The notes: a model not told the origin generated them from the letters alone. 64,000 nt of DNA from Rhodobacteraceae bacterium HIMB11 (GCA_000472185.1 AVDB01000007.1:1-64000), one strand, 5' to 3'; shown: positions 43,099 through 54,186, counted from the stretch's first letter. Numbers and translations are program-made.

Positions 43099-44331
43099 AT
43101 GCGCCGAGTGGTTGTCACAGGATTAGGGATTGTTTCATCAATCGGGAACAATGCTTCCGAAGTATTAGAGAGCCTAAAGGCAGGTCGCTCTGGTATCACC
43201 GCGAATGAAGACATGAAGGAATATGGTTTCCGCAGTCAAATCGCAGGCGATATCAAGGGATTAAACCTGGCCGATATGATCGACAAACGCACCCTTCGCT
43301 TCATGGGGCCAGGTGCGGCCTATGCCTATTTGGCGATGGAACAAGCGATCGCGGATGCGGGTTTGGACGATGCATTGGTTTCCAACGAACGCACAGGATT
43401 GGTTGCGGGATCAGGGGGGCCATCAACCAGTTCTATGTTCGTCGCCCATCAGGTGGTGTTAAAGGCGGGATCGCCCAAACGTATTGGGCCACTTGCGGTT
43501 CCAAAATGCATGTCCTCGACCATTTCGGCGAACCTATCAACCGCGTTTCAGATTAAGGGCATCAATTATTCCATCACCTCGGCCTGTTCCACATCCTTAC
43601 ATTGTATCGGCAATGCCGCGGAACAGATCATGATGGGCAAACAGGACGTGATGTTTGCAGGTGGCGGAGAGGAATTGGATTGGACATTGTCCTGCCTGTT
43701 TGACGCGATGGGCGCGATGTCATCAAAATACAACGACACCCCCGAACGCGCATCCCGCGCATTTGACGCAGATCGCGATGGTTTCGTAATCGGCGGCGGT
43801 GGTGGCATCGTTGTGTTAGAGGATTTGGAACATGCATTGGCGCGTGGAGCCAAAATCTATGCCGAGGTTACGGGCTATGGCGCGACATCAGATGGGCACG
43901 ATATGGTTGCCCCATCGGGTGAGGGGGGCGAGCGCGCGATGCGCCTTGCGCTGCAATCTCTAAACAGTGATCGTAAGGTATCTTATATCAACGCCCACGG
44001 TACATCGACACCCGTTGGCGATGTGGGCGAGATCGAGGCCGTGCGCCGCGTCTTTGGTCAGGGATCAACACCCCCTGTCAGTTCCACAAAATCCATGACA
44101 GGCCACAGCCAAGGGGCGACAGGTGCCCAAGAGGCGATTTATTGTTTGTTGATGTTGGACAATGATTTCATTGCGCCCTCGATCAACGTGGAAACATTGG
44201 ATCCCGCACTTGATCCTGCGGAAATCGCAACAAGCCTTGTTGAAAACGCGGGCCTTGATACGGTGATGACCAACAGCTTTGGCTTTGGCGGAACCAATGG
44301 CTCAATGCTGATGTCAAAATATTGCGGGTAA
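43099..44331 (+). CDS. fabB: beta-ketoacyl-ACP synthase I
   Basis: 410 aa condensing enzyme. Catalytic Cys163 in SACSTSLHC, then His residues in [11 protein letters not shown] and [25 protein letters not shown] lies upstream. Elongates the cis-unsaturated acyl-ACP made by FabA. A strong hairpin follows, which separates it from fabI. Confidence 0.95.
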   Translation: MRRVVVTGLGIVSSIGNNASEVLESLKAGRSGITANEDMKEYGFRSQIAGDIKGLNLADMIDKRTLRFMGPGAAYAYLAMEQAIADAGLDDALVSNERTGLVAGSGGPSTSSMFVAHQVVLKAGSPKRIGPLAVPKCMSSTISANLSTAFQIKGINYSITSACSTSLHCIGNAAEQIMMGKQDVMFAGGGEELDWTLSCLFDAMGAMSSKYNDTPERASRAFDADRDGFVIGGGGGIVVLEDLEHALARGAKIYAEVTGYGATSDGHDMVAPSGEGGERAMRLALQSLNSDRKVSYINAHGTSTPVGDVGEIEAVRRVFGQGSTPPVSSTKSMTGHSQGATGAQEAIYCLLMLDNDFIAPSINVETLDPALDPAEIATSLVENAGLDTVMTNSFGFGGTNGSMLMSKYCG

Positions 44332-44371
44332 TGTGCCAACCATACTGTCCTAGCCGGCGGCATCACCGGGT

Positions 44372-44403
44372 AGCGCCTGCCTGCCCCTCGGCAGGCGCTT
44401 TAA
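44372..44403 (+). terminator. Rho-independent terminator after fabB
   Basis: Perfect 10-bp stem AGCGCCTGCC / GGCAGGCGCT with an 8-nt loop, then TTAA. A second, imperfect copy (GCGCCT / AGGCGC) lies about 100 bp on, at about 44473-44492. Confidence 0.6.
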
Positions 44404-44624
44404 CCCTATCAACACTTTGAAGTTTTGGCCTTTTGTTCGGAGCAATCACATTTCGCACCGCCACATTTTTGCGCCTACCCAGGCAGGCGCTCCCCTGATC
44501 GCGCAGTAAATTCGTTATTTTGATGATGTCGTTATGTACCTATTTCCGAATTCTGGCCCACGCTTGACGCCCAGAGGGAAAACCGTCATTTAGGGTCAAA
44601 GAACGACAAGCGGGGCAGAAAAAT

Positions 44625-45413
44625 ATGCAATCACTGGCTGGAAAACGCGGTTTGGTCATGGGTGTGGCCAATGAACGATCTATCGCTTGGGGTATTGCGA
44701 AAGCAATGGCAGAGGCTGGTGCAGAATTGGCATTCACCTATCAGGGCGACGCCTTTGGTCAGCGATTGGCGCCCTTGGCTGCATCGGTTGGATCGGATTT
44801 TATGGTCGATGCAGATGTGACGGATGACGCAAGCCTTGATGCCGCGTTTGATCAGCTGGCCGCGCGTTGGCCAACGATTGATTTCGTGGTGCATGCGATT
44901 GCCTATTCCGACAAAAACGAATTGACGGGTCGTTTCGTGAACACCTCACGCGATAATTTCAAAAATTCACTGGATATCTCGGCCTATTCCTTCATCGAGG
45001 TGGCGCGTCGTGCGCATCCCATGATGGAAGAAAATGGTGGCACCTTGATCACCCTGACATATCAAGGATCAAACAAAGTGACACCATTTTATAACGTGAT
45101 GGGTGTGGCCAAAGCCGCACTCGAGGCCACAACACGTTATTTGGCAAATGACTTGGGTCCTGATGGAATCCGCGTCAATGCCATTTCCCCCGGTCCGATG
45201 AAAACACTTGCGGGTGCTGCCATTGGTGGTGCGCGCAAAACCTATAAGCATACGGATCAAAACGCGCCCTTACGCTCTAATGCAACGCTTGAAGCTGTGG
45301 GTGGAACGGCCGTTTATTTGGTGTCTGATGCGGGGGCCTGCACAACGGGTGAGATTATCCGCGTTGATGGTGGATACCACGTTTTGGGCATGCCACAGCC
45401 AGAGAACCTATAA
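44625..45413 (+). CDS. fabI: enoyl-ACP reductase (NADH)
   Basis: 262 aa SDR-fold. Nucleotide-binding GVANERSIAWGIAK (about 13-26), catalytic Tyr/Lys in FYNVMGVAKAALE (about 156-168) and LTYQG. Last step of each fatty acid elongation cycle. GGGGCAG lies upstream of the ATG. It has its own promoter, judging from the terminator and 290-bp gap after fabB. Confidence 0.95.
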   Translation: MQSLAGKRGLVMGVANERSIAWGIAKAMAEAGAELAFTYQGDAFGQRLAPLAASVGSDFMVDADVTDDASLDAAFDQLAARWPTIDFVVHAIAYSDKNELTGRFVNTSRDNFKNSLDISAYSFIEVARRAHPMMEENGGTLITLTYQGSNKVTPFYNVMGVAKAALEATTRYLANDLGPDGIRVNAISPGPMKTLAGAAIGGARKTYKHTDQNAPLRSNATLEAVGGTAVYLVSDAGACTTGEIIRVDGGYHVLGMPQPENL

Positions 45414-45467
45414 ACAGCGGGTGCATCGAGAACCATTCACACCGAATGGTCCCCAATACGTCGCGGT

Positions 45468-45815
45468 TTAAATCGGATCACCCTGCAGGCTTGTGCCACC
45501 TGCTTTAAATGCACCACCTACAGAATTGCGGACCGCTCGTGGATCACACACGGGGCGTCCATCAGGGTAGCGCCGCGCATTCATGTACCCTTCAACACCA
45601 TCATCAATAATTCAATGGTGACAGCCGTTTGGATCAATCCAAATACCTGCCTGAAGTTCGGTTAGTGGTTTTGCGTCAAATCCACGGTCAATTGCTTTGT
45701 TGTCATTGGCTTGTCCCATGAACATCGCCTCTGAAATCAATTCTACGCCGCCACCACAGGCACTAAGCCCAAGGGGAAGCACGGCCAACATGGCCCGCTT
45801 AACAAACATACTCAT
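45468..45815 (-). pseudogene. lipoprotein gene with an internal TGA
   Basis: The frame starts at 45815 after AGGAGCACATT with a signal peptide and lipobox LSAC (Cys20). At codon 68 a TGA follows DPNGCHH, after which the same frame continues IIDDGVEGYMNARRYPDG to a TAA at 45468. In related Rhodobacteraceae proteins, as I recall them, a Trp follows this Cys segment (GCxxW-I/V-DDG), so TGG has become TGA. The 67-aa product would lack the second half of the domain. Either a pseudogene or a readthrough case. Confidence 0.6.
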
Positions 45816-45828
45816 AATGTGCTCCTAA

Positions 45829-46368
45829 CTAACGCACGCAGATAATTTCGACACGTCTGTTTTGTGACATGCCTTCTGCTGTGTGGTTCGTTGCGCGGGG
45901 TTTGCGTTCGCCATAACCAACAGATTGGCTAACTTGATTACCCGCCTCGCGTACGATTGCCGCAACAGCATTTGCCCGTCGCTGCGACAGCCGCAGATTT
46001 TAGGCATCAGATACAGGTGCATCCGTATACCCCGCGATTGAAAACACCGTGGCTTCTGAACTTCTGAAGAAATTCAACAAGCGCGCACGTCCATGAGTAT
46101 CAATGCGTTGTTGATCAGCTGCAAAGAATTGATCGGTATTTAAGGCACCGCATGTTGGACCTTGGCGACACACCGGTAATCCCTCCGGTGTAAGATGAGG
46201 GCTCATATAACCCTCTGCGCCATTATCCATGATTTAGTATTCACATCCATCTGGATCAACCCAGATGGTTGGTACATAGCGTTCCGCCTGCGCCGCAGCC
46301 GAAGTCCCCAGCACGCTAAATGCACCCAGCACCAAAAATAACAATCCGCCCCCCAAGCGATTAATCAT
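45829..46368 (-). pseudogene. OmpA-family gene with two internal stops
   Basis: The frame from 46368 has a signal peptide (LGTSAAAQA), then VDPDGCEY followed by TAA (46234-46236) where a Trp is expected, then IMDNGAEGYMSPHLTPEG, an OmpA C-terminal domain with GYTDAPVSDA, a second TAA (46000-46002) where a Tyr is expected, and NLRLSQRRANAVAA...VGYGERKP...NRRVEI to the TAG at 45829. All parts stay in one frame without indels. It would be a periplasmic peptidoglycan-anchoring protein if intact. Most likely a recent pseudogene. Confidence 0.7.
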
Positions 46369-46610
46369 ACTCAAAACAGTCTCCATACGTATACATGTGG
46401 GTGTATATACTATACAACAGTATTAACTGACATATTTTAGGGGAGATGGCACTGGTTTTTTTTAACCAGTTCGCCTCAAGTTCATCGAAAATATGGCGAG
46501 AATGTGACTCATTCCTTGGAACTGTGTTGCACATGGAAGCAGTGCCCCAGAGAACAGGTACTGTCGTTTTATGACAAACAGTGAAATGTGGCACGGAACA
46601 CGAAATGGCC

Positions 46611-47936
46611 CTAATTCACGGCTTGGCCGTCCAAAGAATTCGGATTGCTTTGGGTAATTCGCACGCGGCGGATGTCCCCAATTTGGATCGTTGGGTCCGT
46701 AACATGCACCGCATGCAGGTATTCGGATTTCCCAACCATCTGTCCCTCAAACCGCCCTGCGCGTTCAAACAGAACCGAAACTTCGCTGCCCACCATCGAG
46801 TCCTGAATGGCGCGTTGTTGTTCTGTGATCAATGCTTGCAAACGATGAAGGCGTTCGGTTTTTACGTCCTCTGGCAATTGATCACGCTCTGCGGCGGGGG
46901 TACCAGGACGCGTGGAATACTTAAATGAAAACGCCTGACCGTACTGCACCTCGCGGATCAGGTTCATGGTGTCTTCAAAATCCTGATCTGTTTCTTCGGG
47001 GAAACCAACGATGAAATCACCAGAAATCAGGATGTCGGGGCGTGCGGCGCGAATACGTTCGATTAGTTTAAGATAGCTTTGCGCATCATGGCTACGGTTC
47101 ATACGTTTTAGGATTTTGTCTGATCCCGACTGAACAGGCAGGTGAAGATAGGGCATCAGTTTTTTACAGGTGCCATGCGCCTCGATCAGGTCATCTTGCA
47201 TGTCATTGGGGTGGGATGTGGTGAAACGGATGCGTTCCAATCCATCAATCGCATCCAATTCCCAGATCAATCGCGCCAAGGTCCATTCCGAACCATCCGC
47301 GCCCGCACCGTGATAGGCATTGACGTTTTGCCCCAAAAGCGTGATTTCGCGCACGCCGCGTTCAACCAGATCGCGCGCCTCTTGTAACACGCGCTCTGCC
47401 GGGCGCGACACCTCGGCACCTCGGGTATAGGGCACAACGCAGAATGCGCAGAATTTGTCACAGCCCTCTTGCACGGTCAAAAACGCAGCAGGGGCGCGTT
47501 TTGCCTGGGGGCGGCGCTTCAGGTGTTCGAATTTATCCTCTTCAGGGAAATCCGTATCAATCGCGCGGCTGCCTGTGCCTGCTTTGGCCTCAAGTTCAGG
47601 TAGGCGGTGATAGCTTTGTGGGCCCACGACCAAATCCACCATGGGTTGGCGGCGCATAATCTCTTCACCCTCGGCTTGCGCCACACATCCTGCGACACCG
47701 ATTTTCAAATCAGGCTTTTCTGATTTCAGCGTTTTGTAGCGGCCCAATTCGGAATAGACCTTTTCCGCCGCCTTTTCGCGGATGTGACAAGTGTTCAATA
47801 GGATCATGTCCGCATCATCGGGGGTTTGTGTTTCCACATATCCCGATCCGCCCAATGCCTCGACCATGCGTTCACTGTCATAAACGTTCATCTGACAGCC
47901 GTATGTTTTGATGTATAGCTTTTTTGGCTCTGACAT
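46611..47936 (-). CDS. miaB: tRNA-2-methylthio-N6-isopentenyladenosine synthase
   Basis: 441 aa from [17 protein letters not shown] (AAGGATCG upstream). Iron-sulphur cysteines in YGCQMN, NTCHIRE and AGCVAQ, radical-SAM CDKFCAFC, and a C-terminal TRAM domain. It adds the methylthio group to i6A37 of tRNAs. A longer in-frame start is possible but lacks support. Confidence 0.95.
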   Translation of the reverse strand: MSEPKKLYIKTYGCQMNVYDSERMVEALGGSGYVETQTPDDADMILLNTCHIREKAAEKVYSELGRYKTLKSEKPDLKIGVAGCVAQAEGEEIMRRQPMVDLVVGPQSYHRLPELEAKAGTGSRAIDTDFPEEDKFEHLKRRPQAKRAPAAFLTVQEGCDKFCAFCVVPYTRGAEVSRPAERVLQEARDLVERGVREITLLGQNVNAYHGAGADGSEWTLARLIWELDAIDGLERIRFTTSHPNDMQDDLIEAHGTCKKLMPYLHLPVQSGSDKILKRMNRSHDAQSYLKLIERIRAARPDILISGDFIVGFPEETDQDFEDTMNLIREVQYGQAFSFKYSTRPGTPAAERDQLPEDVKTERLHRLQALITEQQRAIQDSMVGSEVSVLFERAGRFEGQMVGKSEYLHAVHVTDPTIQIGDIRRVRITQSNPNSLDGQAVN

Positions 47937-48049
47937 GGCGCGATCCTTAGGGCAAATTTGCTGCTCGTGTGCTACACAAAACTTGTGTGACTTGCAATGC
48001 ATGCTGAACTTGTCACAACTGAGGCTGTCGAACGCGAATGCAAGGCACG

Positions 48050-48916
48050 ATGGATTATCCAAATTTAACATCGTTTATCAAAAGCGAAGGCTGCAGCCTG
48101 GCCAAAGGACCGATCGCGCTTTTGTTTATTGAGGATGATGTCGAAGTTGAAACAACATTGGACCACCACCTTAATCTGGGGTTCAAACAAATCATCGTTT
48201 TGGCCAAATCACTCCCCGATGTTGATGAAGACACTCTGACACAAGTCACCACCGTAGATGTCGATACATTCGCGGATGATCGTGTTGAACGGACGGTGAA
48301 TACCCTTATGCCGCACATGGCGGGGGCGTGGGTTTATGTTGGATTTAACGCCGAATATCTGTTTTTCCCGTTTTCCAGTTCGCGCTCGGTTGCGGAATTG
48401 CTGGCGTTTCATACCGAAGAACGCCGTGGATCGATGTTGACCTATGTTGGCGATCTTTATGCGTGCGATTTGAACGCGGATCCAACAGGTGTGAATGTGG
48501 ATGATGCCTATCTAGATCGCGCGGGATATTATGCCTTGGCCCGCTTGGATCAACCTACGCACCAACCGCTTGAGCGGCAATTGAATTTTTACGGTGGATT
48601 AAAATGGCGATATGACGAATTTGTTCCCTATGAACGTCGCCGCATTGATCGCATGGCCTTGTTTCTGGCGAAACAAGATTTGGTCATGCAAGAACAGTTT
48701 TTGTTTTCTGACCCCGAATACAACACCTATTCCTGCCCATGGCATAACAATATCACAGCCGCCGTCGCGTCCTTCCGTACGGCAAAGGCATTGAAACGCA
48801 ATCCAACATCGTCAAAACAAATCGGGGATTTTCGTTGGTTTAACTCGGTCCGCTTTTCCTGGACTGACCAACAATATCTGGATTTGGGCCTGATCGAACC
48901 CAGGCAGCGGTTTTAA
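48050..48916 (+). CDS. hypothetical protein, glycosyltransferase-like
   Basis: 288 aa from [11 protein letters not shown]. Residues about 18-75 alternate beta strand/helix ([31 protein letters not shown]) like the start of a GT-A fold, and [32 protein letters not shown] follows. Long conserved aromatic C-terminal part ([22 protein letters not shown]). I recall it as a conserved roseobacter protein annotated as glycosyltransferase family 2, but no DxD motif is obvious. Function open. Confidence 0.6.
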   Translation: MDYPNLTSFIKSEGCSLAKGPIALLFIEDDVEVETTLDHHLNLGFKQIIVLAKSLPDVDEDTLTQVTTVDVDTFADDRVERTVNTLMPHMAGAWVYVGFNAEYLFFPFSSSRSVAELLAFHTEERRGSMLTYVGDLYACDLNADPTGVNVDDAYLDRAGYYALARLDQPTHQPLERQLNFYGGLKWRYDEFVPYERRRIDRMALFLAKQDLVMQEQFLFSDPEYNTYSCPWHNNITAAVASFRTAKALKRNPTSSKQIGDFRWFNSVRFSWTDQQYLDLGLIEPRQRF

Positions 48917-49010
48917 GGGCGATTTACAAAAACGATACAATCTAAAATCTATCCCTTGCGTTTTCTAGATTCGCTTGGCACCATATCTATGAGCAGACAT
49001 GGAGTAGTGA

Positions 49011-50039
49011 GTGGCGCAAGGTACGCTATCTGAACCGCAAGAACCCACAAGTGCAGGTCAAACTGCGTTGGAATTTCCTGACAATCGATTGATGATTGAG
49101 CTCTGTGGAGAGTTTGACAAAAATCTCGCCAAAATTGAACAGCAGTTGGATGTGCAAATCATCCGACGGGGCAATCAATTGGATATCTTTGGCCCGAATG
49201 AGGCCGCAAGCGAAGCGCATGGCGTGCTCAGCAACCTGTATGAACGATTGGAAAACGGCAAATCAGTTGAATTTGCCGATATTGATCGGGCTTTGCGGAT
49301 GAACCCAGAGAATGACAACCAGCTTGAGATGTTTTCAAAAAGCAGTGTTGAAATCAAAACGCGCAAAAAATCTGTTGAACCGCGCACAGATGCACAAAAG
49401 GCCTATGTTCATTCCTTGATGGAAAATGAATTGGCCTTTGGAATTGGCCCTGCGGGGACAGGCAAAACCTATTTGGCGGTGGCTGTTGCGGTTAGTAAAT
49501 TTATTTCGGGTGATGTTGATCGGATTATCCTGTCGCGCCCCGCGGTTGAGGCGGGTGAAAAGCTTGGGTATTTGCCAGGAGACATGAAGGATAAGGTCGA
49601 TCCTTACATGCAGCCCCTTTATGATGCGCTGAACGACTTTTTGCCGGGCAAGCAATTGGCCAAGTTGATCGAGGAAAAGCGCATCGAAATTGCACCCTTG
49701 GCATTTATGCGCGGGCGGACATTGGCAAATGCGTTTGTGGTGCTGGATGAGGCGCAGAATGCGACATCCATGCAAATGAAAATGTTTCTAACCCGTTTGG
49801 GAGAGGGATCGCGGATGGTGATCACGGGCGATAGATCCCAAGTGGATTTGCCGCGCGGTGTTGTGTCGGGCCTGTCGGACGCCGAACGCCTGTTGAAGGG
49901 GATCAAGGGCGTTGGATTTAACTATTTCACATCCAAAGATGTTGTGCGCCACCCCTTGGTCGCCGCAATCATCGAGGCCTACGACGAAGACAGCAAACGC
50001 GCATTGATTAAGAACGCGAAACGGTCCCAAGAACAATGA
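49011..50039 (+). CDS. phoH: PhoH family ATPase
   Basis: 342 aa from GTG (GGAG upstream). N-terminal KH-like part, then P-loop GIGPAGTGKTYLA (about 144-156), RPAVEAGEKLGYLPGD, and Walker B VVLDEAQNAT, GDRSQVDLP. The neighbour order phoH-ybeY-corC-lnt is conserved in bacteria and links it to RNA maturation. It overlaps ybeY by 4 bp. Confidence 0.93.
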   Translation: MAQGTLSEPQEPTSAGQTALEFPDNRLMIELCGEFDKNLAKIEQQLDVQIIRRGNQLDIFGPNEAASEAHGVLSNLYERLENGKSVEFADIDRALRMNPENDNQLEMFSKSSVEIKTRKKSVEPRTDAQKAYVHSLMENELAFGIGPAGTGKTYLAVAVAVSKFISGDVDRIILSRPAVEAGEKLGYLPGDMKDKVDPYMQPLYDALNDFLPGKQLAKLIEEKRIEIAPLAFMRGRTLANAFVVLDEAQNATSMQMKMFLTRLGEGSRMVITGDRSQVDLPRGVVSGLSDAERLLKGIKGVGFNYFTSKDVVRHPLVAAIIEAYDEDSKRALIKNAKRSQEQ

Positions 50040-50530
50040 GCGTGGATGTCATCCTAGAGGATGAACGGTGGAGCACACTGGATTTAGAGAGGTGTTCGCA
50101 AGCGGCCTTTGATGCTGTGATGTCCCACTTTGATCTGACGGATGCGGGGTTTGAATGCTGTGTTTTGGGATGTGATGACGCCAAAATCGCAGAGCTGAAC
50201 GGGGATTTTCGCGACAAAGCACAGGCCACCAATGTGTTGTCATGGCCGTCCGAGGAACGCGCCGCGCAAGAAGAGGGCGCGCGCCCCGATTTGCCAGATG
50301 CCACTTTTGATCCTGAACTGGGGGATATTGCGATTGCCTATGACACATGCCTGCGCGAAGCCGAGGCTGGCAAAATCGCACCACAGCACCATGTTACACA
50401 TTTAATTGTACATGCCGTTTTACATCTATTAGGCTATGACCATATACGTGACCAAGATGCCACATTGATGGAAGGTATCGAAATTGAAATACTTGGCAAT
50501 ATGGGGATCGCAGACCCATATGATCAGTAA
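50036..50530 (+). CDS. ybeY: endoribonuclease YbeY (rRNA maturation)
   Basis: 164 aa. The zinc site HAVLHLLGYDH (about 122-132) is the family mark. Single-strand RNase involved in 16S 3'-end maturation and ribosome quality control. Start ATG overlaps the phoH stop. Confidence 0.93.
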   Translation: MSVDVILEDERWSTLDLERCSQAAFDAVMSHFDLTDAGFECCVLGCDDAKIAELNGDFRDKAQATNVLSWPSEERAAQEEGARPDLPDATFDPELGDIAIAYDTCLREAEAGKIAPQHHVTHLIVHAVLHLLGYDHIRDQDATLMEGIEIEILGNMGIADPYDQ

Positions 50531-50556
50531 GACCGCCAAATTGACGGAAGGAAAAA

Positions 50557-51441
50557 ATGGGCGATATTGACGGGTCCTCGAGTGCAGCGCAAAGCGCGCA
50601 GTCAAACGAGACCACACATAAAAAACGAACTGGATTTTTTGGGCGTTTATTTCCCCCAAAACCCGCAGATGGCGATGCATTAACAAGCACGCCACAATCC
50701 CAAAGTAGTGCGCCGAGATTGGGCCTTGCCAACCTCCGCCGTTTGCGCGTCGAGGATGTGGTGATCCCCAAGGCGGAAATCATCGCGGTTCCGGACACGA
50801 TGACCAAATCCGAATTGGTCGACACCTTCCGCAGCAGTACTATGACACGCTTGCCCGTGTTTTCAGGCACGTTGGATACGCCTGTGGGCATGGTGCACCT
50901 AAAGGATTTCGCATTGTCCCACGGATTTGAAACCGAGGATCACGATTTCAACCTTACGCAAACCCTGCGTCCTGTGTTGTTTGTGCCGCCCTCAATGCCG
51001 CTGTCTGTGCTGCTGACCAAGATGCAGACGGAACGGTCGCACATGGCGTTGGTCATTGACGAATATGGCGGAGTGGATGGGTTGGTCACGATTGAGGACC
51101 TGTTGGAACAAGTTGTCGGTGAAATAGAAGACGAACACGACATCGAAGAGGCCGATCTGTGGAGCGAGGAAAAACCAGGTCAATTCCTGTTGCTTGCCAA
51201 AACGCCCTTGGATGATTTTGCCGAGGAAACGGGCATTGACTTGATCGCCCATGATGACATCGACGCAGAAGAGGTGGACACAATTGGTGGGCTTCTCTTT
51301 ATGCTGTCAGGTCGCGTACCCGTGCGGGGCGAGGTTGTGTCCCATCCAAACGGATCGGAATTTGAAATTGTTGATGCCGATCCACGGCGGGTTAAACGTA
51401 TCCGTTTGCGTTTGGCCTCGGTTGTGAAGGCTGCCGAATAA
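50557..51441 (+). CDS. CBS-domain CorC/HlyC family protein
   Basis: 294 aa, soluble. Two CBS domains (about 65-185: VEDVVIPKAEIIAV; MALVIDEYGGVDGLVT) and a C-terminal CorC_HlyC domain (about 205-290: VDTIGGLLFMLSGRVP). Thought to act in magnesium/cobalt export or membrane function. AAGGAAAAA precedes the start. 3 bp from lnt. Confidence 0.9.
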   Translation: MGDIDGSSSAAQSAQSNETTHKKRTGFFGRLFPPKPADGDALTSTPQSQSSAPRLGLANLRRLRVEDVVIPKAEIIAVPDTMTKSELVDTFRSSTMTRLPVFSGTLDTPVGMVHLKDFALSHGFETEDHDFNLTQTLRPVLFVPPSMPLSVLLTKMQTERSHMALVIDEYGGVDGLVTIEDLLEQVVGEIEDEHDIEEADLWSEEKPGQFLLLAKTPLDDFAEETGIDLIAHDDIDAEEVDTIGGLLFMLSGRVPVRGEVVSHPNGSEFEIVDADPRRVKRIRLRLASVVKAAE

Positions 51442-51444
51442 ATC

Positions 51445-52908
51445 ATGCGTCATCGCGTTTGGGATAGGGCGTTACGCTTGTCGGCGCGATATCCCAAATG
51501 TTCTGTGGTTCTCTTGGGCAGCGGTGTTGCACTTGGCCACGCGCCACTGTCGCTTTGGCCGATCAGCATTGCCTGTTTAATCCTGTTTTTTAGTCTGTCG
51601 CGCGATGCGGCATCCTCCATGAAACTGGGATGGATGCTCGGGTTTGGATATTTCCTTGTTACGATGAACTGGATTGTCGAACCGTTTTTGGTTGATCTTC
51701 AAACCACGGGGTTCATGGCGCCCTTTGCGCTGATTTTGATGGCGGGGGGGCTTGCCTTGTTTTGGGGCGCTGCGGGGTGGTTTGCGCGTGGCTTTGGGCC
51801 GCTTGGTTGGGTCTTGGGCCTGACAATGGCGGACTATCTGCGCGGCGTTTTGTTCACGGGATTCCCATGGGGGCTTTTGTCTTACACATTGGTAGAAAGC
51901 CCTTTTGTTGGCTTCTTTGCCTGGGTCGGACCACATGGTGTGACCCTGTTTTTGTTGTTGATTTCAGCCTTGTGCGCTGAAAGATTGCTGGTACGGGCGG
52001 CAGGGGTCAGTGCGATTATGCTGACCTGCGCCCTGATCCCGCTTCCTGAAATGCGACGCGATGTGGCCGAAACAACGGTGCGCTTGGTCCAACCCAATGC
52101 CCCGCAAGAGCAGAAATGGGATCCGTTTTACGCCCCCATTTTTTTGGATCGCATGATTGACGCCACCGCTGCGGACCCAAAGGTTGACGTCATCATCTGG
52201 CCAGAAAGCGCGATCTACACCGCTCTGAATTATGCAGATCGCCACATTGAACGCCTGCGCCGCGCGGCGGGCAGGCAGGATGTGATTTTTGGAATTTTGC
52301 GGATTGATGCACAAGACCGCCTTTATAACTCATTGGTCCTATCGCACGAGGATCAACCGCCGCAAATTTATGACAAACGTCACCTTGTGCCCTTTGGCGA
52401 ATACCTCCCGTTTGAGGATTGGTTGCTCCGCAATGGATTTGGATTTGCCCCTGAACTCTTTGGGGTTGGGTTTTCTGCGGGACGCTCAAGCACCCCCATG
52501 ATCATGTCCAATTCCGTTAAAATTCTGCCGATGATTTGTTATGAAATCATTTTTCCACGGGCGGTATCCGCAGCGCGGCAGGACGCAGATGTGATTGTGC
52601 AAATCTCAAATGATGCTTGGTTTGGTGGTTTTTCGGGTCCTGCCCAGCATTTGGAAATCACCCGACTGCGGGCAATTGAGCAGGGTATGCCGATCATCCG
52701 CGTCTCAAATCCAGGCATCAGTGCGGTGATAGATGGACGTGGTGAGATTGTGGATCAAATGCCGCTGAACACAGCAGGTCATCTCGATGTGCAGGTGTCG
52801 CTCATGCACTATAAAACCCCCTATACATGGTTTGGAAATTGGGCGTTTTGGGTGATCTGGGTCGCACTATTCGCGCTCGCGATGCGTCAAAGTGTAATTA
52901 AGGATTGA
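51445..52908 (+). CDS. lnt: apolipoprotein N-acyltransferase
   Basis: 487 aa. Six to seven N-terminal transmembrane segments, then a nitrilase-like domain with Glu in WPESAIY (about 251), Lys in DKRHLVPFGEYLPFE and Cys in MICYEIIFP. It N-acylates the lipoprotein cysteine in the inner membrane. Confidence 0.93.
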   Translation: MRHRVWDRALRLSARYPKCSVVLLGSGVALGHAPLSLWPISIACLILFFSLSRDAASSMKLGWMLGFGYFLVTMNWIVEPFLVDLQTTGFMAPFALILMAGGLALFWGAAGWFARGFGPLGWVLGLTMADYLRGVLFTGFPWGLLSYTLVESPFVGFFAWVGPHGVTLFLLLISALCAERLLVRAAGVSAIMLTCALIPLPEMRRDVAETTVRLVQPNAPQEQKWDPFYAPIFLDRMIDATAADPKVDVIIWPESAIYTALNYADRHIERLRRAAGRQDVIFGILRIDAQDRLYNSLVLSHEDQPPQIYDKRHLVPFGEYLPFEDWLLRNGFGFAPELFGVGFSAGRSSTPMIMSNSVKILPMICYEIIFPRAVSAARQDADVIVQISNDAWFGGFSGPAQHLEITRLRAIEQGMPIIRVSNPGISAVIDGRGEIVDQMPLNTAGHLDVQVSLMHYKTPYTWFGNWAFWVIWVALFALAMRQSVIKD

Positions 52909-52943
52909 CGCGCCCGTCACATGGGCCTAGTCCGGTTGAACGT

Positions 52944-52988
52944 CGTCACAACGGCTTCCTGGCGTGACGATACACATCTAATGGAGCA
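52944..52988 (+). promoter_or_regulatory. SAM/SAH riboswitch upstream of metK
   Basis: P1 stem CGTCAC (52944-52949) / GTGACG (52964-52969) encloses AACGGCTTCCTGGC, and TGGAGCA (52982-52988) holds the metK Shine-Dalgarno GGAG. This closely matches the SAM/SAH riboswitch, in which CUUCC pairs with GGAG as a pseudoknot and hides the ribosome site when ligand binds. Confidence 0.9.
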
Positions 52989-52994
52989 TTTTAC

Positions 52995-54176
52995 ATGACA
53001 AGAAGCACATATGTATTTACGTCGGAGTCTGTTTCTGAGGGACACCCCGATAAGGTTTGCGATCGCATTTCTGATGCGGTTTTGGACGCCTTTTTGGCAG
53101 AAGAGCCAGAGGCACGGGTCGCTTGCGAAACATTTGCCACAACTAACCGCGTTGTGATTGGTGGCGAAGTTGGCCTGTCCGACAAAGAGAAATTAGCAGG
53201 CTATATGGGCCGCATCGATGAGATCGCGCGCGCTTGCGTTAAAGATATTGGATACGAACAGGATAAATTTCATCACGAAACCGTTGAGGTGACCAACCTG
53301 TTGCACGAACAATCGGCGCATATCGCCCAAGGTGTGGATGCCGCAGATAACAAAGACGAAGGCGCAGGCGATCAGGGGATCATGTTTGGCTATGCCACCA
53401 ATGAAACCGAAGAGCTGATGCCAGCCCCCATTCAGTATTCGCATGCGATCCTGCGCCGTTTGGCAGAGGTGCGCAAGGATGGCACAGAACCCACATTGGG
53501 ACCGGATGCAAAATCCCAGCTGTCCGTGCGTTATGAAAACGGAAAGCCGGTTGGCGTGACATCCATTGTTTTGTCGACACAGCACTTGGATGAAGCGATG
53601 ACATCCGATGATGTGCGCCTTGTGGTTGAACCCTATATCCGCGAGACCATGCCCGAGGGGTGGATCACCCCAGATACCGCATGGCACGTAAACCCAACTG
53701 GGAAATTCGTGATTGGCGGACCTGATGGGGACGCGGGCCTGACAGGGCGCAAAATCATTGTGGACACATATGGCGGTGCAGCCCCGCATGGTGGCGGAGC
53801 GTTTTCTGGGAAAGACCCGACCAAGGTTGACCGCTCCGCAGCCTATGCGGCGCGCTATTTGGCGAAAAATGTTGTGGCCGCAGGTTTGGCCGAGAAATGT
53901 ACGATCCAGCTGAGCTATGCGATTGGCGTTGCGCGTCCACTCTCGATTTATGCAGATACATTTGGCACGGGTCAGGTCAGCGAAGAGCAGATCGAAAAGG
54001 CTGTGTCAGACTGTATGGACCTGACCCCACGCGGCATTCGTACGCACTTGGGCCTGAATAAACCCATTTACCAACGAACAGCTGCCTACGGCCACTTTGG
54101 CCGCGCGCCTGATGCAGATGGTGGGTTCAGCTGGGAGCGCACCGATCTGATCGATGCGCTGAAAGCGGCCGTCTAA
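52995..54176 (+). CDS. metK: S-adenosylmethionine synthetase
   Basis: 393 aa. [12 protein letters not shown] (about 14-25), DQGIMFGYA and [16 protein letters not shown] (P-loop-like). Makes SAM from methionine and ATP. Translation is under the SAM/SAH riboswitch just upstream. A hairpin terminator follows. Confidence 0.97.
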   Translation: MTRSTYVFTSESVSEGHPDKVCDRISDAVLDAFLAEEPEARVACETFATTNRVVIGGEVGLSDKEKLAGYMGRIDEIARACVKDIGYEQDKFHHETVEVTNLLHEQSAHIAQGVDAADNKDEGAGDQGIMFGYATNETEELMPAPIQYSHAILRRLAEVRKDGTEPTLGPDAKSQLSVRYENGKPVGVTSIVLSTQHLDEAMTSDDVRLVVEPYIRETMPEGWITPDTAWHVNPTGKFVIGGPDGDAGLTGRKIIVDTYGGAAPHGGGAFSGKDPTKVDRSAAYAARYLAKNVVAAGLAEKCTIQLSYAIGVARPLSIYADTFGTGQVSEEQIEKAVSDCMDLTPRGIRTHLGLNKPIYQRTAAYGHFGRAPDADGGFSWERTDLIDALKAAV

Positions 54177-54186
54177 ATTAAACGGT

